DNA from: Callipepla californica brunnescens
Lineage: Eukaryota; Chordata; Aves; Galliformes; Odontophoridae
Assembly (NCBI GenBank): GCA_023055505.1
Contig: JALIRH010000141.1
Location: 322,001 to 386,000 of the forward strand
Reading direction: 5' to 3'
Length of the DNA stretch: 64,000 nt
Part shown: positions 23,381-33,292 of the stretch, piece by piece
Layout: every line of letters begins with the position of its first letter
How positions within the stretch are numbered: position 1 is the first letter of the stretch
Made by a program: the position numbers and the translations under genes
The notes under the pieces: model-generated
Seen by the model: the letters and a program-made list of their open reading frames with translations, nothing else
Told to the model about the DNA's origin: nothing
Databases searched by the model: none

Positions 23381-24215
23381 AGGGCGGGAGGGGCGGTTAT
23401 GGGGCCGGGGTCAGGTTATGGGGTTATGGGGCAGGGATTTGGGGCTGGGGTCGTGGGTGTGGGGTCCAGGCTTGGGGCAGAGCTGTGGGGCAGAGTTGTG
23501 GGTCCAGGTGCACTGATTGGGGCAGAGCTGTTGGATGCGGGGCTGAGCTGTGGGGTGGATCTGTGGGGCAGAGCTGTGGCGGTTGGGGGGCGGAGGTGTG
23601 GTGCAGGTATGAGCAGATGTGGGGCTCAGATGCGGGGCTGAGCTGCGGGATGTGAGGCTGATCCATGGGGCAGAGCTGTGGAATGTGGGGCTGATCTGTG
23701 GGGCAGGTAGGTATGTGGGGCAGAGCTGTGGGATGTGGGGCAGGTATGTGCAGATTGGGGTTGAGCCGTGGGGCTGAGGTGTGGGATATGGGGCAGCACT
23801 ATGGGGCTGAGTTGTGGGGTTGAGCCGTGGGGCAGAGCTGTGGGATGTGGGGCAGATCTGTGGGTCCAGGTGTGGGGTTTGGGGCAGATGTGTGGGGCAG
23901 AGCCACAGGGCTGAGCTCTGGGGCCAGGTGTGGGGCGAGGGGCTGAGCTGTGGTGCAGAGCTGAGGGATGTGGGGCTGAGCTGTGGGTCCAGGTGTGGGG
24001 TTTGGGGCAGATGTGTGGGGCAGAGCCACAGGGCTGAGCTCTGGGGCCAGGTGTGGGATGAGGGGCTGAGCTGTGGGATGTGGGGCTGAGCTGTGTGGCC
24101 AGGGGATGAGGGGCAGAGATGTGGGGCAAATGTGTGGGATGTGGGGCAGCGCTGTGGGGCTGAGCTGTGGTGTGGATGTTTGGGGTGAAGGTGTGGGGCA
24201 GAGTTCTGCCCCACA
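23381..24215 (+). repeat. minisatellite GTGGGGCTGAGCTGTGG
   Basis: G-rich units of 10-20 bp (TGTGGGGCAGAGCTGTGGGA). A 122-bp direct repeat is visible, with TGGGTCCAGGTGTGGGG at 23861 and 23983. The long minus-strand frames (to 24724 and 24744) read Pro/Ser/His repeats with no domain. It probably lies inside an intron of the gene starting at 23339. Confidence 0.8.
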
Positions 24216-24230
24216 GAGGTGCTCCCGCAG

Positions 24231-24271
24231 GAGGTGGAGGAGATGCAGTGGCGGCATTCTGAGGGGAATAG
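24231..24271 (+). CDS. possible second coding exon of the unidentified gene
   Basis: A non-repetitive 41-bp segment between an acceptor (CTCCCGCAG) and a donor (AATAG|GTCAGT), reading EVEEMQWRHSEGN plus two bases. Its phase-0 start matches the phase-0 donor at 23371, and both donors are GTCAGT. An alternative acceptor lies at CCCCACAG, ending 24216. No following exon is seen, because a minisatellite and then a retroviral insertion follow. Confidence 0.35.
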
Positions 24272-24945
24272 GTCAGTGCCCCATTGCTGCCCCACAGCTG
24301 CCCCATAGCCACCCCATTGAGATCCACTGAGATCAGTGGAGACCCCATTGAGATCCGTAGGGACCCCATGGAGATCCATGGTGACCCATGGCTGCCCCGT
24401 AGCTGCCCCACATCCGCCCCATAGCTGGGCGTGGCTTCGCTCTGGGCACACCGCCTTCTGCGGGACCCACAGCGACCCACACTGACCCACAGTGACCCAC
24501 ACTGACCCATAGAGACCCACAGCGACCCATAGAGACTCACAGCGACCCATAGCGGGACCCACAGCGACCCAACCGACCCACAGCAACCTATAGGGGGAAC
24601 CACAGCAACCCACAGAGACCGATAGCTCACACAGCGACCCACAGTGACCCACAGCGGGACCCACAGCGACCCATAGAGACCCACAGCGACCCATAGAAAC
24701 ACATAGAGACTCATAGTTACCCACAGCGACTTATAGAGACCCACAGCGACTCACTGAGACCCACAGTGACCTATAGCTGGACCCACAGACACCCACAGCA
24801 ACCCAAAGTGACCCACAGCTTGACCCATAGCGACCCATGCCAGGAACCACAGCGATCCATTGGGACCCATAGCGATCCACAGCGACCCATGGAAAACCAC
24901 AGGGAGCAAGAGGGAGCCACAGAGACACAGCGACATCACGTGAGA

Positions 24946-24960
24946 GCGCCGCCTGGTGTC
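24946..24960 (-). promoter_or_regulatory. CTCF-like motif, block 1 (weak)
   Basis: GCGCCGCCTGGTGTC, a degraded form of the motif in block 2, with a CACGTG E-box at 24937-24942 just upstream. Its core has two departures from the block-2 sequence. Confidence 0.4.
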
Positions 24961-25732
24961 GTGGAGGGGGAACTGCAGCTCCTTAGGAATCTCCTGGGGC
25001 ACATAGAGACCAACAGCGCCTCATAGCAGGACCCACACTGACCCACAGCGAACCATATTGGGACCCACAGCGTAACCCACAGCGACCCGTAACAGACCAC
25101 ATTGACCCATTGCGACGCACTGCAACCCATAGCGACTCATAGAGGCACAGCGACACACAGCCATCCACAGCAACCCATAGCGACCCAGCCGACCCACAGC
25201 AACCTATAGGGGGGCCCACAGCGACTCACAGCAACCCACAGAGACCGATTACAACCAATAGTGACCGATAGCGACCCACCGCGACACACAGCGACCCACA
25301 CCGACCCATAGCAACCCACAGTGACCCACAGAGACCCACTGAGACCCATAGAGACCCAAAGCGACCCACAGCGACCCATAGCAGGACCTAGAGTGACCCA
25401 TAGCGTCCCGAAGAGACCCGTAGCGACTCACTGCGACCCACAATGACCCATAGCTGGACCCACAGACACCCACAGCATGACCCACAGCGACCCATTGCAA
25501 CCCTTAGCAACATGTAGAGACTTATAGCGATCCACATCGACCCATAGCGACCCATGGATACACATAGCAAGACCCACAGTGACCCATAGCGTCCCATAGA
25601 GACCCGCAGCAAAACGTAGCAGCCCACAGAGATCGATAGCGACGCATAGTGACCCACAGCGACCCATAGCGCCCAATAGGAAACCACTGATAGCAATAAG
25701 GAGCCCTAGAGACCCAGCGACATTACGTGAGA

Positions 25733-25747
25733 GCGCCCCCTGGTGGC
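25733..25747 (-). promoter_or_regulatory. CTCF-like motif, block 2 (strong)
   Basis: GCGCCCCCTGGTGGC is the reverse complement of the CTCF core CCACCAGGGGGCGC, so the motif points leftwards. It lies in a block conserved four times within otherwise simple repeat. Occupancy is inferred from the motif only. Confidence 0.65.
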
Positions 25748-25979
25748 GTGGAGGGGAACTGCAGCCCCTTAGGGATCCATTGGGAACCTTAGAGACCCAC
25801 AGAGACCCATAGCAGGACCCACAGCAAACCAAAGCGATCCATAGCAACCCATAGCGATCCACAGTGACCCACAGTAACCCACAGCGAAGCATATTGGGAC
25901 CCACAGCGACACATAGCGCCCAATAGGAAAACACAGAGAGCAATAGGAAGCCGTAGAGACACAGCGACATCATGTGAGA

Positions 25980-25994
25980 GCTCCCTCTGGTGGC
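25980..25994 (-). promoter_or_regulatory. CTCF-like motif, block 3
   Basis: GCTCCCTCTGGTGGC, the same position in the third block copy. Its reverse complement, GCCACCAGAGGGAGC, keeps the CCACCAG and GGG core positions. The E-box of blocks 1 and 4 reads CATGTG here. Confidence 0.5.
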
Positions 25995-26285
25995 GTGAAG
26001 GGGAACTGCAGCCCCTTAGGGATCTCCTGGGGCACGTAGAGACCCATAGCAGGACCCACACCACCCACAGCGAACCCTATTGGGACCCATAGCGTGACCC
26101 ACAGCGACCCACAGCAACCCATAGAGACTCATAGCAAACCACAGCAACCCACAGTGACCCATAGCGAGACCCACAGCGACCCACAGTGACCCACAGCTTG
26201 ACCCAAAGCAACCCATGCCGGGACCCACAGCGACCCATAGAAAACCTCAGAGAGCAATAGGAAGGCACAGAGACATCACGTGAGA

Positions 26286-26305
26286 GCGCCCCCTCCCCTG
26301 GTGGC
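26286..26305 (-). promoter_or_regulatory. CTCF-like motif, block 4, split by 5 bp
   Basis: GCGCCCCCTCCCCTGGTGGC: the block-2 motif with an internal 5-bp CCCCT duplication, preceded by a CACGTG E-box at 26277-26282. The duplication probably weakens a canonical site, although the CCCCTGGTGGC half remains. Confidence 0.35.
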
Positions 26306-26438
26306 GTGGAGGGGAACTGCAGCCCCTTAGGGATCTCCTGGGGCATATAGAGACCCACAGCGACCCATAGCAGGACCCACAGTGACCCACAGCAAACCAT
26401 ATTGGGACCCATAGCGGGACCCAGAGAGAACCACAGAC

Positions 26439-26805
26439 TGTTACAATGAAGGGTCGGGAACCCAGCTTGATGCTAGCTAATGTTCCATTTCTTAAGCAAC
26501 AACTCAAAGCTTAGATAGACAGAGAAGCAGTGTGTGTTAGGATCTAACTGGGGGAAGCTGCAAGGATCTAATTGAGGGAATTTACACTCCTCAGTGTTAA
26601 CAGGTCAAGAATATAAAACACTCCTAGTCATCTAAACAAACAGTTTCTTATTGCTATCCATTACTGTCTTCTGTTTCTTTTCACTCCTTAGACATGGTTG
26701 TCTCAAGCTTATCAGCTTATCTTTACACAGCCTACGTCCAAGGTTTATGGCCTGATTCCTGCTTAGCTAACAGTTCCGTCTGACTCCCACTTTTGCCATC
26801 ACCCA
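26439..26805 (-). repeat. 3' LTR of the ERV
   Basis: On the minus strand it starts TGGGTGATGG, directly after the polypurine tract, and ends ATTGTAACA (TG...CA), 367 bp. A TTTTATATTC box lies in its middle. Host minisatellite follows on its far side, ending ACCACAGAC. A target duplication cannot be checked because the other end of the provirus is lost. Confidence 0.75.
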
Positions 26806-26820
26806 CTTCTCCCCCTTTCT
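26806..26820 (-). other. polypurine tract
   Basis: AGAAAGGGGGAGAAG on the minus strand, abutting the LTR start. It is the plus-strand DNA primer site of retroviral replication and fixes the LTR boundary. Confidence 0.75.
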
Positions 26821-26849
26821 GTTATGAATATTTTCTTTGTAGCATTGTC

Positions 26850-28015
26850 AATCATCTTTTTGCGCACATTGTAAAATGCAAGGAAGTAACAGCAAAAGCG
26901 TTACAACGATCATCGCAATGTAGCACATCATTTTTAAGATACTGTGGAGCCATCCGGTGAGACCCCCATCCCGAGAATAATTTGTCCAACCAGTCCCAAT
27001 CCCTCTGTTCCTGCAGTTTCTTCACTCCATCCCGTATGGTCTTGATACTTGCTTGAATTGAAACGGAATGTTCTGACAGGTTCATGCAGCACATTCCTTC
27101 GAAATCCTCCCAGCCATGGCCTTGCGCCAGAAGTAGGAAATCAGTAGCAGCGCAATTTTGTGGCGCAGCATGTCTGACACTGTCCGCATCAAGTAAAAGA
27201 CCTGTTAAAGCTAAACTAGTGGCATTTCCTTGTTTTGCTAAGCAAGAACCCAGTTTGTTCAGTGTTGCCAAAGCTTTAGCAACAGCAACCTGCGGTGTGA
27301 AAAAGGAAACGGCTCCTATGGTCTCCCTGTTCCAAAACTTCATGTTATCATCACAATCTGATCTGAAGGTGTGGGTCATTCTCCTAAAACGGTGATGAGA
27401 ATATTTCTTTCTCCATTGCAAGACAGTTGTCTCATTTCGGGTAAGGATAGTTAAACGCCCGAGACTACATGGCCCACCTCTAATGTAAGAAGGAATGGCA
27501 GGCCATGCCCGGTCAGCGCAACTACGGAAAACTCCATCTGGTAACTGTAAAGGAGCATTTACTGATTTTGAAAGGCTGGGTGAGGTGTAATTACACCACA
27601 GAGTTTGGTTATTGATGGCTGCGTCTACGGGACTGACATCCCATAGTTTGGTTTTATTTTTTCCAGTAGAATGGAATCTCAGGCAGAAGTCCATTTTTAT
27701 AGATCCTAAGAAATCTATTTCTTGTGGCTCTAATTTGGCAGACGGAAGATATGGAACCCATCCATCCCAATTATCTACTGAATTTGTGCCAGTAAAGATT
27801 GCTCGTGAGGGACCAGGGATTGGCCACTCGTCTATGGGAAAGCCCACCAAGCGGGTAGAGAAGGGATTTTGCGCAGTTGCAGTGGCTAAGCAAAGTGTTT
27901 CCTGATGAGTAATATTAGCAAGTGTAAGCCACACATTCGTTTTTGGGAGGGTAATAAAACCAGTAGAGAGTCCTGACATTTCAAGAAGTCAAGTCCATAC
28001 AGTAGCTGGTCTCAT
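26850..28015 (-). pseudogene. degenerate env (SU-TM) of the ERV
   Basis: Envelope remnant. The probable start ATG at 28013-28015 overlaps the integrase stop (ATGA), but a TGA follows eight codons later; the uninterrupted frame is 26852-27979, 375 codons. Visible parts are an N-glycosylated SU-like region, a basic stretch (HHRFRR) that could be the SU/TM cleavage site, a hydrophobic loop between two cysteines (fusion-loop style of alpharetroviruses), and a TM immunosuppressive/CX6CC-like region. The first Cys of that motif is Trp (HGWEDFEGMCC). The membrane-spanning segment lies in another frame near 26850-26935, so the anchor is disconnected by a frameshift near 26950-26980. The reading frame is shorter than full alpharetroviral Env. 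Confidence 0.8.
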
Positions 28016-28870
28016 CCTTCCTTGGTTGTGTTTTCATCTGTTGTCAACGAAGTCTGTTCCTCCCGGTATGGTTTCACGTTCTTCGCAGGAATCCACCTGG
28101 GGCCTTTTCCTGTGGAGACACAAGCATAACCTCTCCCCCATGTGACAAGAGGATATGGCCCCATTATCATACCTGTTTCTGGGTGGCGAATCAACACCGG
28201 AGCCTTGATTCTTCTTTCCAATGTGATATTCGAACTAAAATGTCGGACTATCGGGGGATTGGTATCTAGCAGAGAAGAATTCAAAAAGTGAAAACATAAA
28301 GAGCTTTATGTAGTCGCTCCTCAGGAGGGGAAGCTCCCATTCCCCCTTTCTGTTGTGCTAATAGACGCTTTAAAGATTGGTGTGACCGCTCAATTGACCT
28401 GGAGGGGAATGAGGGATCGCGGTGATGTGCATAATGCCCCAAGAATCCAGGAAGGCTTTTGTCGCAGCGGAGGTATATGCAGGACCATGATCTGTTTTTA
28501 ATTGGGAAGGGATACCTAATGTAGCAAAAGCACGCAGCAAACGCTTGCGAACATCTCGTGCCTTTTCTCCTGTATGACAAGAGGAAAATAAAGCTCCAGA
28601 AAAAGTATCAATCGAGGAATGTGTATATTTCAGCTTACCAAACCATGGGTAATGTGTGACATCCATTTGCCATAGCTGGAGGCTCTGCAGATGTCTGGGG
28701 TTAACCCCCCCTGCTATTGATGGGAAAGAATGCCTCTGGCAGTCGGGACATACCGCTGTAATGTTTGATGCTTGTTGGGAGGTAAGCCCAGACTGTCGTT
28801 TAAGACCTCCAGCATTCTGATGAAAGAAGGAGTGGCTAAGTTTAGCTTGCGCTATTCGGTCTGGTAAAAC
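28012..28870 (-). pseudogene. broken integrase (end of pol) of the ERV
   Basis: Retroviral integrase joins viral DNA to host DNA. In order: an HHCC zinc finger near 28740-28860 (LSHSFFHQNAGG, then VCPDC); the catalytic core at 28370-28666 with its first Asp in MDVTHYPWFG and second in KTDHGPAYTS; and a C-terminal DNA-binding domain at 28012-28284 (GPRWIPAKNVKPYRE). A frame change between the second Asp and the catalytic Glu (IERSHQSLKRLL, other frame) splits the core, and another break precedes the C-terminal domain. Confidence 0.8.
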
Positions 28871-29811
28871 ACGGACATATCAGCTTGAGATTCCCTTCTG
28901 CCGTGAAACCAGGTAAAGATGTGTGTGAGCGGATGTGCATTACAAAATAAGGATGAGTGCGGGAGTCTAAAAAAAAAAAAGTTCCTGGAACAAAATAAAC
29001 AATGAAGAGTGAGAAATATTGCGTAATATGGATGCTTCTGCTCGCTGAACAATTCCTGCAACAGAAGCTGAGTCGGTAATAGGATTGAAAGGTGTGGACC
29101 ATTTCCAAAAAACTCGGACAACAGCAGCTGGTTCCACTATTTGTGGAGAACCAGAAACAATTTCAATATCCGAATCCCATTGCTTCTGTTGATTATCCCA
29201 CCATCAAATAACTGATTTGTGTGATCTTCCAGACCCATCCGTAATCTGGTAAGGGCCTGCAGCAGCTGATCACTTCTTTTTGGTGTGGATGTGAAGTGAA
29301 CATTGAGGTTCAATAGCTTGTGTGACGGTGCGTGGGAAGTAAGGCTGCCTGTATAGCTTGCCAATGCCATGCTAAAGGCATCTGCTTGCTGATCAAGCCA
29401 TTGTAAATACACATTTGTCACAGGTAAACAACTAGAGGAAAAGTCTACCCCTGATAACATCAGCAAGCGCTGCCTAGCTTTGATTCTCAGGGAAGCAAAC
29501 ATCTCATGCTGTGTCAGGATTGTCTTTGTCAACTGGTTTGGCAAAAAAATCCATTCAATAATGAATAGTGGGTCTGGCCTTTGAAAATCCCACTGAAAAA
29601 TTAGCGCATGAGGTTGTCGAGCAGGGTTGAGGATCATTAGAAAAAAAGGTAACTCCGGGGCACACCGATGAGCTTGTCTGTTAGTGCTAGCTGCAGCAAC
29701 TTTTTGCAAGGCACTAGCCACTTCAGAGCCAAGACGGCAGGGAGAGTGTAAATCAGAATCCCCTTTCAGTAGTTCCAAAAGAGGATACAAGTCTGCATTA
29801 GAGATACCCAA
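28870..29811 (-). pseudogene. broken RT connection / RNase H region of the ERV
   Basis: The frame at 29137-29811 (224 codons) resembles the thumb-connection region of avian retroviral RT. The RNase H remnant follows at about 28880-29130, with NPITDSASVAGI and HIRSHTSLPGF-type motifs in different frames. An A/T homopolymer (28969-28980) coincides with one of the frame breaks. Confidence 0.7.
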
Positions 29812-30640
29812 GAGCGCTCAGACCCAGTTAATTGATCCCAACCATTTTTGTACATCGTGTCAATTTTTCACATCAGTTTGTCTTTGTAAGGGCTAGGGAA
29901 TGATAGTCTGGGCTCTGATGCACCAGCCTAAATATTTCCATGGTGATGTTTTCTGCATTTTTTCAGGCGCAATACAGAAACCTGCCGAATTAACAGCAGT
30001 TGTAAGGAGGGCTACTGCTTCCTCCATGATCTCGTGATGTTGCGCGGCCACTAAGATGTCGTCCATCTAATGATACGATAAAACATTTGGCATTGTGTCT
30101 GGAATGGGGCTAAGCACTTTAGCTACATACCACTGACAAATGGTGGGGCTATTTTTCATTCCTTGTGGCAGCACAACCCACTGGTATCTCTGCAACGGGG
30201 CTTGCATGTTGATGCTTGGAACTGAAAAAGCAAATGGAGGGGCATCCTCAGGGTGTAATGGACTATTAAAAAAGCAGTCTTGAAGATCAGTGCCAGTCAA
30301 ATGCCAGTCTCGGGGAATCATAGTGGGTGACAGGAGGCCTGGTTGAAGGGCTCCCATATTTTCCATAGCATCATTCATTTTTCTGAGGTCATGGAACAAG
30401 CGCCATTGACCAGTTTGTTTCTTAATGACAAATCCAGGTGAGTTCCAAGGATTAGTGGAGGTACAGTATGTCCTTTTGCTAATTGTTCCGCTACCAAGTC
30501 TTGGAGGGCGCCAAGTTTTTCTAGCGGAAGGGGCCATTGATCCACCCATCTAGGGGTATCTGTTTTCCATATTAGCTTAAGGGCGCCGCACCTCTCAATG
30601 GCCCCTCCCGAAAATCTGACTTGATAGTGACTCCCCACTG
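29812..30640 (-). pseudogene. broken reverse transcriptase (finger-palm) of the ERV
   Basis: RT copies viral RNA to DNA. The palm contains the first catalytic Asp motif ([11 protein letters not shown]) in the frame 30067-30549. At the catalytic Tyr-Met-Asp-Asp box the Tyr codon is TAG (30067-30069), immediately before ATG GAC GAC, so the active site is cut by a stop. The N-terminal finger part ([18 protein letters not shown]) is in a different frame, 30375-30638, so there is also a frameshift near 30470-30530. Confidence 0.8.
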
Positions 30641-30808
30641 AACCATAACATCAGGGCCCCATAAATATCATCGGAATTGGCAACACAAACGGTTTGATAG
30701 TAGCTACCCGATCTTCAGGTCCTCTGATTGGAATGAACTCAGCACTTTGCTGGCTGTTCCTTGCACCTCCCACCCCAGCTAATGTATGGGATGATTTGTA
30801 TGATGTAA
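30619..30808 (-). pseudogene. ERV protease-end fragment in unit 1 (continuous with the provirus)
   Basis: On minus it reads GGARNSQQSAEFIPIRGP and onward to VLPIPMIFMGP, the end of a retroviral protease-like domain. Here it continues leftward into the RT of the provirus, so this is the source copy. The other four copies (35274-35455, 39927-40116, 44578-44767 and 49433-49614) begin at the same base but lack the rest of pol. Confidence 0.85.
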
Positions 30809-33221
30809 CCCAAAACCAAACCCCAGGCCTACCCCTTCTCTCACCCTGACACTCCAACCAAACCTCCGCCTAAACCTAACCCTAATATCTAAGCCTAAGC
30901 CTAACCCTTCCAATTGCCCTAGCCCTAACACTAACCCTTTTCCTATACCTAACCCTGACCTCAACCCTGATCCTAACCTTTCCCTAACCCTAACACCAAC
31001 CCGTAACATCATTTGAATCCTAATCCTATTCCAAACCTTAACCCTATCCCAAGGCCTAACCCTACTCTGACCTTTACACTCCAACTAACCCAACCTCGAT
31101 CAATAAATACAAATGGAATCCTAAACCTAAACCTAAACCTAAACCTACTGCTAACACCACAAGTCAGCCTACTTTTCTCCCTAAATCTAATCATAAATCT
31201 CAAAAAATCTTTGTCCCTAACCCTAATCATAAATCCAGTCCAAACTCTGAAACTTTCCCAAAACCTATGCCTATTCCTAACACTTACTCTTACCCTAAGT
31301 CTATCCCTAACACTAATCCTTCTCCCAGACACAACCCTAAAGCCAACACTAATCCTAACCTAATCTTTATCCTAATCCTAAACCTAATCCTAACTCTTAC
31401 CCTAATTCTAACTCTACCCTAACCCTAACTCTGACCCTCAAACCAAACCCACATTTAAGCACAACCCTAATCCCGACACCTAGCATCAGATTACCACAAC
31501 CCTAACGGAACCCTAACCCTAACACTAATGCTATGACTATCCCAAACCCTAACCCAAGTACTAGACCAAACCATACCCCTATCCCTCACTCTAAAACTAA
31601 CAACCCTAACTAAACTCTAACCGTAACCCTATCCCTAATACTAACACTAATCATCTTTTAAACACCAATGTTATTCCTATTCCTAAACCTTACCCAATCT
31701 CCAAATGAAATCCAAGGCCGGTGCCTTCTCACACCCTAACGATCAAACCAAACCTACATCTAAACCTAACCCTAAATCCAATCTTTACCCTAAACCATAC
31801 ACTTGCCCTGGCCTTAACACTAACCCTTTCCCTATACCTAACCCTAACCCTAACCTTAACACTAATTTGAGGCCTATCCCTAGTAGGAACCCAAAACCTA
31901 ATTGGAATCTGAATCCTGTTCTTAACCTTAACCCTAACACGACTTAACTCTACTCTGACCCTAAAAGTCAAATGAACCCTACTCCTTACCCTAAACCTCA
32001 ATCTAAACCTAAACCTAACCCTAAACCTAAACTTCACAAGAACACTCAACCTAATCCTAGCACTAACCTAAACTAAAACTAAAACAACTTTTTTGCTAAC
32101 CCTAATCCTAAATCTAACCCTAACCCCAAAACTCCCCCAAACCTGACCCTAAACCTAATCCACCCCCAAATCCTTACCCTAACCCTAACCCCAAACACCC
32201 TAATACTAGAACTAAAGCAATCCTTCACCCTAACCCTAAAACTAACAATTTAACTTTGACCCTAAAACTCAAATTCACCCTACATACACTTTATGCTACC
32301 TAGGTTAGGGTCAGGCTCAATCTGGGTTTTGTGTTGGGGTCAAAGGGATAGGGTTAGGGTAGAGTTCGAGTTAGGATGAAGGTAATGCTTACAGATATGT
32401 TTAGAGAATGGAACAGGGTTAGGGTTAAGGTTAGGGTAAGGTTGAAGGTTAGGCTCAGGGACAGATTTAGGGTTAGAGTTTGGGTTCCTTTTAGGTTTAG
32501 GGATAGGGTTAGGGTACGGTTAGGTATTGTACAACGCTAAGTGTTAGCTTCTGGGTAAGGGATAGGGTTAGGGTAAGGGTTAGATTCAGGGTTAGGGTTA
32601 GCATTAGCATCAGGGTTAGGGTTATGGTAAGAGTTAGGATAGGGAATGGGATACAGTTAGGGTAAGGGTTAGGAATAGGGTTAGGGTTACATTAAGGTTA
32701 GGGTTAGTGTTTGGATCAGGGGTAGGGTTAGGAATAAAGTTAGAGTAAGGGCTAGGATTAGAGTTAGGGTTAGGGTAGGGATACGGTTAGGGTAGAGTTA
32801 AGGTTAGGGTAGGGTTAGGGTTAGGGTAAGGGTTAGGGTTAGGGTTAGGGTTAGGGTTAGGTTAGGGTTTGGGTTATGGTAAGAGTTAGGATAGGGATTG
32901 TGATACGGTTAGGGTAAGGGTTAGGAATAGGGATAGGGTTTGATTAGGGTAAGGCTTATTGTTTGGATTAGGGGTAGGGTTACGAATAAAGTTAGAGTTA
33001 GGGCTAGGATTAGGGTTACGGTTCGGCATTGGATTAGTGTTAGGGTAAGGAGTAAAGTTAGAGTTAGTGATAGGATTAGGGTTAGGGTAAAGTAGGGTTA
33101 GGGGTAGGGTTAGGGTTAGGGTTAGGGTTAGGGTAGGGTTAGGGTTAGGGTTTGGGTTAGGCTAGGGTTAGGGTAAGGGTTAGGGTTAGGGTTAGGGTTA
33201 GGGTTAGGGTTAGGGTAGGGT

Positions 33222-33292
33222 TAGGGTTAGGGTTAGGGTTAGGGTTAGGGTTAGGGTTAGGGTTAGGGTTAGGGTTAGGGTTAGGGTTAGGG
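33222..33292 (+). repeat. perfect interstitial TTAGGG run
   Basis: About a dozen uninterrupted TTAGGG units, much purer than the surrounding array. Similar runs occur at the equivalent place in units 2 and 3 (near 37872-37945 and 42525-42595) and more broken ones in units 4 and 5. The plus strand is a strong candidate for G-quadruplex formation. Confidence 0.8.

Larger units (their letters stand above)
24272..26438. repeat. minisatellite GACCCACAGC / GACCCATAGC
   Basis: About 2.2 kb of 10-bp units, GACCCACAGC, GACCCATAGC and GACCCATAGAG. Minus-strand frames read GRCGSLWVAVG-like repeats and are artefacts. Four copies of a ~120-bp non-minisatellite block (about 24885-25010, 25672-25797, 25917-26044 and 26226-26355) are inserted, each with a CTCF-like motif. 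Confidence 0.9.
26439..30808 (-). mobile_element. 5'-truncated alpharetrovirus-like endogenous retrovirus
   Basis: Minus-strand provirus remnant. In element order it has the end of protease, RT, RNase H, integrase, env, polypurine tract and 3' LTR. The 5' LTR, primer-binding site and gag are absent, because the upstream end runs straight into the macrosatellite at about 30808. The pol/env layout with an ATGA overlap, the env fusion-loop architecture and the RT style point to the avian alpharetrovirus/EAV group. Multiple frameshifts and stops show it is not functional. Confidence 0.85.

Noticed and set aside
23411..24744. A 437-codon and a 372-codon minus-strand frame rich in Pro, Ser and His, then GSLWVAVG repeats
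   Set aside because: Both run across two unrelated minisatellites and overlap candidate plus-strand exons; length comes from the lack of stops in the repeat.
26852..27979. Env as a functional, co-opted gene
   Set aside because: Early stop after the probable start, a Cys-to-Trp change in the disulfide motif and loss of the membrane segment; no evidence of selection can be read from one copy.
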